A stretch of 8,865 nt of DNA from Paenibacillus sp. (GTDB lineage Bacteria > Bacillota > Bacilli > Paenibacillales > Paenibacillaceae). A program made the position numbers and the translations under genes. Below are positions 6,645-8,865 of this stretch, in pieces (the stretch's first letter is position 1; each line of letters opens with the position of its first letter). The stretch is taken from assembly GCA_029256665.1 (NCBI GenBank), contig JAQSXN010000116.1, positions 1-8,865 on the forward strand, read 5' to 3'. The notes under the pieces were generated by a model. That model was not told where the DNA came from. It saw only the letters and a list, made by a program, of their open reading frames with translations, and did not search any database.

Positions 6645-7745
6645 ATGACCATACATCCATTAAGAGTGGGTATTATCGGACAGGGGCGCAGCGGACGAGA
6701 CATTCACGGCAAGCTGCTGGTCCAGCTACCGGGGCATTACCGCATCGCCGCGATCGCGGACGCATTGCCGGAACGCCGGGAGCGCGCGCGGCAGGAATTC
6801 GACTGCAATACTTACGAGACATGGGAGGAGATGGCCGCAAGCGAGGAGCTCGACCTGATCGTCAATGCGTCCCCAAGCCATCTTCATTATCCCATTTCGC
6901 TGGAATTGTTGAACAGAGGCTTCAACGTCCTCTGCGAGAAACCGTTGGCCAAATCACCGGAAGAAGTCGATGAACTGATCGCGGCAGCCAAACGTTCGGG
7001 CAAGCTGCTCGCCGTCTTCCAGCAATCCCGTTATCATCCCGCCTTCCAGCAAATCAGAAGCGTTATCGATTCCGGCGTGCTGGGCCGCGTCGTTCAAGTG
7101 GATATCAGCCTGAACGGGTTCGCGCGCCGCTGGGACTGGCAGACGCTGCAAAGCAACAACGGCGGCAATCTGATGAATACCGGTCCGCACCCGGTGGACC
7201 AAGCGCTGCAGCTGTTCGGCACGGATACGCTGCCGCAGATCACCTGCATCATGGACCGGGCCAATACGTTCGGGGACGCGGAGGATTACGTGAAGCTGAT
7301 CATGAGGGGGCCGGGCCGGCCGACCGTCGACATCGAGATTTCTTCCTGCTGCGTTTATCCGCAGGACGCCTTTAACATCCAGGGCGCCAATGGCGGTCTG
7401 CGCGGCAGCGGCGATCAATTGGAATGGAAATATTACAAGCCGGAAGAAGCTCCGACCCAGCAGCTGATCAAGGAGCCGCTGATTAACGCGAACGGTCTGC
7501 CCGCCTATTGCAGCGAAACGCTGAAGTGGCACGCGGACAGCTGGAAGATGTCGCTGCCCGAGGGACAAAGCCTCTTCGAACATATGACCGAGCGATTGTA
7601 TCTCATGCTTCATAACTCGTTGACGACGGGAGCACCGCTGGAAATTACGCCCGAGCAGGTGCGCCAGCAGATGTGGGTCATGGAGGAATGCCGGCGTCAG
7701 AATCCTCACATCTATACCGGGCAAGCTGCCGCCGCGTCCAGCTGA
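6645..7745 (+). CDS. Second Gfo/Idh/MocA family NAD(P)-dependent oxidoreductase
   Basis: 366 aa. The Rossmann motif is GIIGQGRSG (9-17), with EKP at 98-100 and GGNLMNTGPHPVDQAL (173-188) giving His182 and Asp185 of the family's active-site pattern. The C-terminal domain is complete and ends in a short Ala/Ser tail. The ATG directly follows the TAA of the AraC gene with no spacer; AGAGGG (6631-6636) is its likely ribosome site, so the two are almost certainly cotranscribed and translationally linked. Sequence and glycine-motif style differ from the 1815 enzyme, so it is not a recent duplicate. Likely role: oxidation or reduction of a sugar hydroxyl or keto group in the same pathway. A terminator follows 14 bases after the stop. 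Substrate and cofactor choice are unknown. Confidence 0.87.
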   Translation: MTIHPLRVGIIGQGRSGRDIHGKLLVQLPGHYRIAAIADALPERRERARQEFDCNTYETWEEMAASEELDLIVNASPSHLHYPISLELLNRGFNVLCEKPLAKSPEEVDELIAAAKRSGKLLAVFQQSRYHPAFQQIRSVIDSGVLGRVVQVDISLNGFARRWDWQTLQSNNGGNLMNTGPHPVDQALQLFGTDTLPQITCIMDRANTFGDAEDYVKLIMRGPGRPTVDIEISSCCVYPQDAFNIQGANGGLRGSGDQLEWKYYKPEEAPTQQLIKEPLINANGLPAYCSETLKWHADSWKMSLPEGQSLFEHMTERLYLMLHNSLTTGAPLEITPEQVRQQMWVMEECRRQNPHIYTGQAAAASS

Positions 7746-7759
7746 GTCTGATCCATATT

Positions 7760-7793
7760 GAAGCCCTTCCCATCAACTATCGAGAAGGGCTTC
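7760..7793 (+). terminator. Rho-independent terminator after the second oxidoreductase gene
   Basis: GAAGCCCTTC (7760-7769) and GAAGGGCTTC (7784-7793) form a perfect 10-bp stem with a 14-base loop, followed by the T-rich TTCGTTT. It begins 14 bases after the stop at 7745 and lies between converging genes. On the minus strand the tail has few Ts, so it acts best in the plus direction, though it may also stop the SIS transcript. Confidence 0.8.
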
Positions 7794-7805
7794 TTCGTTT
7801 ACCAC

Positions 7806-7854
7806 ATAAGAATTTATAAATACCCGTGCCTTGCCGGATTAACCAAATTCTTAT
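7806..7854. repeat. AT-rich inverted repeat in the convergent intergenic region
   Basis: ATAAGAATTT (7806-7815) recurs as its exact reverse complement AAATTCTTAT (7845-7854), 29 bases apart. The left arm runs into a small palindrome ATTTATAAAT (7812-7821). There is no GC-rich core, so it is unlikely to be a terminator, and function is unknown. The rest of 7855-7925 shows no gene or clear signal. Confidence 0.3.
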
Positions 7855-7925
7855 TGGCGATAAAACCAACCTTTAAGCGCGGTCGCTCATCCCCGAAAGG
7901 CTTCGATAGAGGTTTTCTCACCGCT

Positions 7926-8865
7926 TTACAATTCGACCCAAGCGGCCAAGCCGTCCGGTCGATCGGGATCCATGCCGAGCCGTTCCGCGCGGCAAAGCGC
8001 CGCGATTTGAGCCAGGAAAATAAGCGGAATGCCTTGCGCCGCGGGATCGAGCCTTGTTCCCGAAACGGCCGCGTAATCGACGGACGACTCCGGCACGTCA
8101 CCTTCGTTGTCCGTATAAACGATAATGGTCGCTCCCCGGCTCTTGAGGTCGCGGAGCAGGTTATGCCTGTGCTCGTTGTCGCTGCCCGAGATGGCCGCTA
8201 TGACGAGGGTATCGGAGCCTACGACGACCATCGGTCCATGCCGGACGTCCAGCAGGTGGAACGAATGGGCTTGAATGCCGGCAATTTCCGTGAGGGCGAT
8301 GGCGCCTTCCGCCGCGATGCCCTTCAGTTCGCCGTCCGCCAGCATGACCGCGTTATTCCAGTCGAAGCTTGCCGCTTGGCGGATTCCGGCTTCGACCTTC
8401 GTCATGAAAGCTTCGCCATCGCTGATCGCCGCGTCGACCGAAGCGATCAGCGCCTCGTCTCGGCCTAGGTAGGCCGCGATCAGCAGATTGGCGGCATACA
8501 GGTTGACGACCGTGCGGGTTTGGCAGACGCTCGCGTCGAACGCCCAAGGCAGCTCCAGCGACAAATCCGCCATACCCGAGAGAGGCGAGCCGGCAACGCA
8601 GGAGATGGAGATTACCGGAGTCCGGCTTCCTTTCCGCAGCAGGCGAACCGCTTCCACGACCTCCGTCGTGCTTCCGGAGCGGGAAGGCGCAACCAGCAGG
8701 GTGCGGTCTACGAGAGGGGCGTATCGGTCCGCGTTCAACAGCAGATCGCCGCCGGCGAACGCCTGCGATGGGATCCCCGCGCGCAGGCGCGCCGAGAATG
8801 CGGCGGACTCGCATAGGCAGTAGCTGGAGCCGCAGCCGACAAAGGTCAAGGAGGCCGGCGCGTGC
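7926..8865 (-). CDS. Double-SIS sugar isomerase/deaminase domain protein (5' partial)
   Basis: Minus-strand gene cut by the right edge. The frame is open to base 8864 with no convincing start; a TTG at 8849 falls inside the first beta strand, so the true start is probably a few tens of residues upstream. Counting from that TTG codon, the first SIS domain has GCGSSY (5-10) and the sugar-phosphate loop SRSGSTTE (56-63). The second, around 165-300, has E188 (LTEI), and RHGP at 203-206 with H204, matching Glu488 and His504 of the GlmS isomerase domain. The GlmS C-terminal lysine (Lys603) is replaced in DGLAAWVEL. There is no glutaminase domain in view. It is thus more like an AgaS/FrlB-type sugar-phosphate deaminase or deglycase than a glucosamine synthase. 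Convergent to the cluster, so it belongs to another transcript, but the amino-sugar theme is shared. Exact substrate unknown. Confidence 0.8.
   Translation of the reverse strand, partial: HAPASLTFVGCGSSYCLCESAAFSARLRAGIPSQAFAGGDLLLNADRYAPLVDRTLLVAPSRSGSTTEVVEAVRLLRKGSRTPVISISCVAGSPLSGMADLSLELPWAFDASVCQTRTVVNLYAANLLIAAYLGRDEALIASVDAAISDGEAFMTKVEAGIRQAASFDWNNAVMLADGELKGIAAEGAIALTEIAGIQAHSFHLLDVRHGPMVVVGSDTLVIAAISGSDNEHRHNLLRDLKSRGATIIVYTDNEGDVPESSVDYAAVSGTRLDPAAQGIPLIFLAQIAALCRAERLGMDPDRPDGLAAWVEL

Noticed and set aside
6954..7724. 256-codon minus-strand open frame
   Set aside because: It is antisense to the second oxidoreductase, with no family motifs.
7758..8468. 236-codon plus-strand open frame beginning in the terminator
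   Set aside because: It would start inside the terminator stem and runs opposite the SIS gene, which has clear motifs; no ribosome site.
1..8865. CRISPR array, tRNA/rRNA, insertion sequence or phage genes
   Set aside because: No regularly spaced repeats, cloverleaf-like segments, transposase motifs or terminal inverted repeats were found on either strand by eye.

Overview
The window looks like chromosomal DNA of a Gram-positive spore-former of the Paenibacillus/Cohnella type (Paenibacillaceae). This is inferred from moderately high GC, strong AGGAGG-like ribosome sites, tight same-strand gene packing and the style of the protein families. No taxonomic search was possible.

Layout. (1) Positions 1-776: the 3' part of a D-aminopeptidase of the DppA/M55 family, cut by the left edge. 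(2) 777-955: a 179-base gap with three inverted repeats and two A7 tracts. It is probably the control or leader region of the next operon. (3) 956-5662: five same-strand genes with gaps of 4, 18 and 15 bases and one overlap. They encode a TIM-barrel sugar isomerase/epimerase, a Gfo/Idh/MocA oxidoreductase, a NagB-like deaminase, a NagA-type deacetylase and a second TIM-barrel isomerase. (4) 5733-7745: an AraC regulator with no bases between it and a second Gfo/Idh/MocA oxidoreductase. (5) 7746-7925: a convergent intergenic region with a good rho-independent terminator and an AT-rich inverted repeat. (6) 7926-8865: a double-SIS sugar-phosphate protein on the minus strand, running off the right edge.

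Together the genes read as a catabolic module for an N-acetylated amino sugar or a derivative of one. NagA would remove acetate and the NagB-like enzyme would deaminate. The two oxidoreductase/isomerase sets would oxidise and rearrange, or eliminate from, the sugar before or after that. The DppA-like peptidase next door suggests, but does not prove, peptidoglycan fragments as the source. The NagB-like protein lacks the usual TGGTP-type phosphate loop, so the pathway may not be the textbook GlcNAc-6-phosphate route. I see no phage, IS, CRISPR, tRNA or rRNA features.
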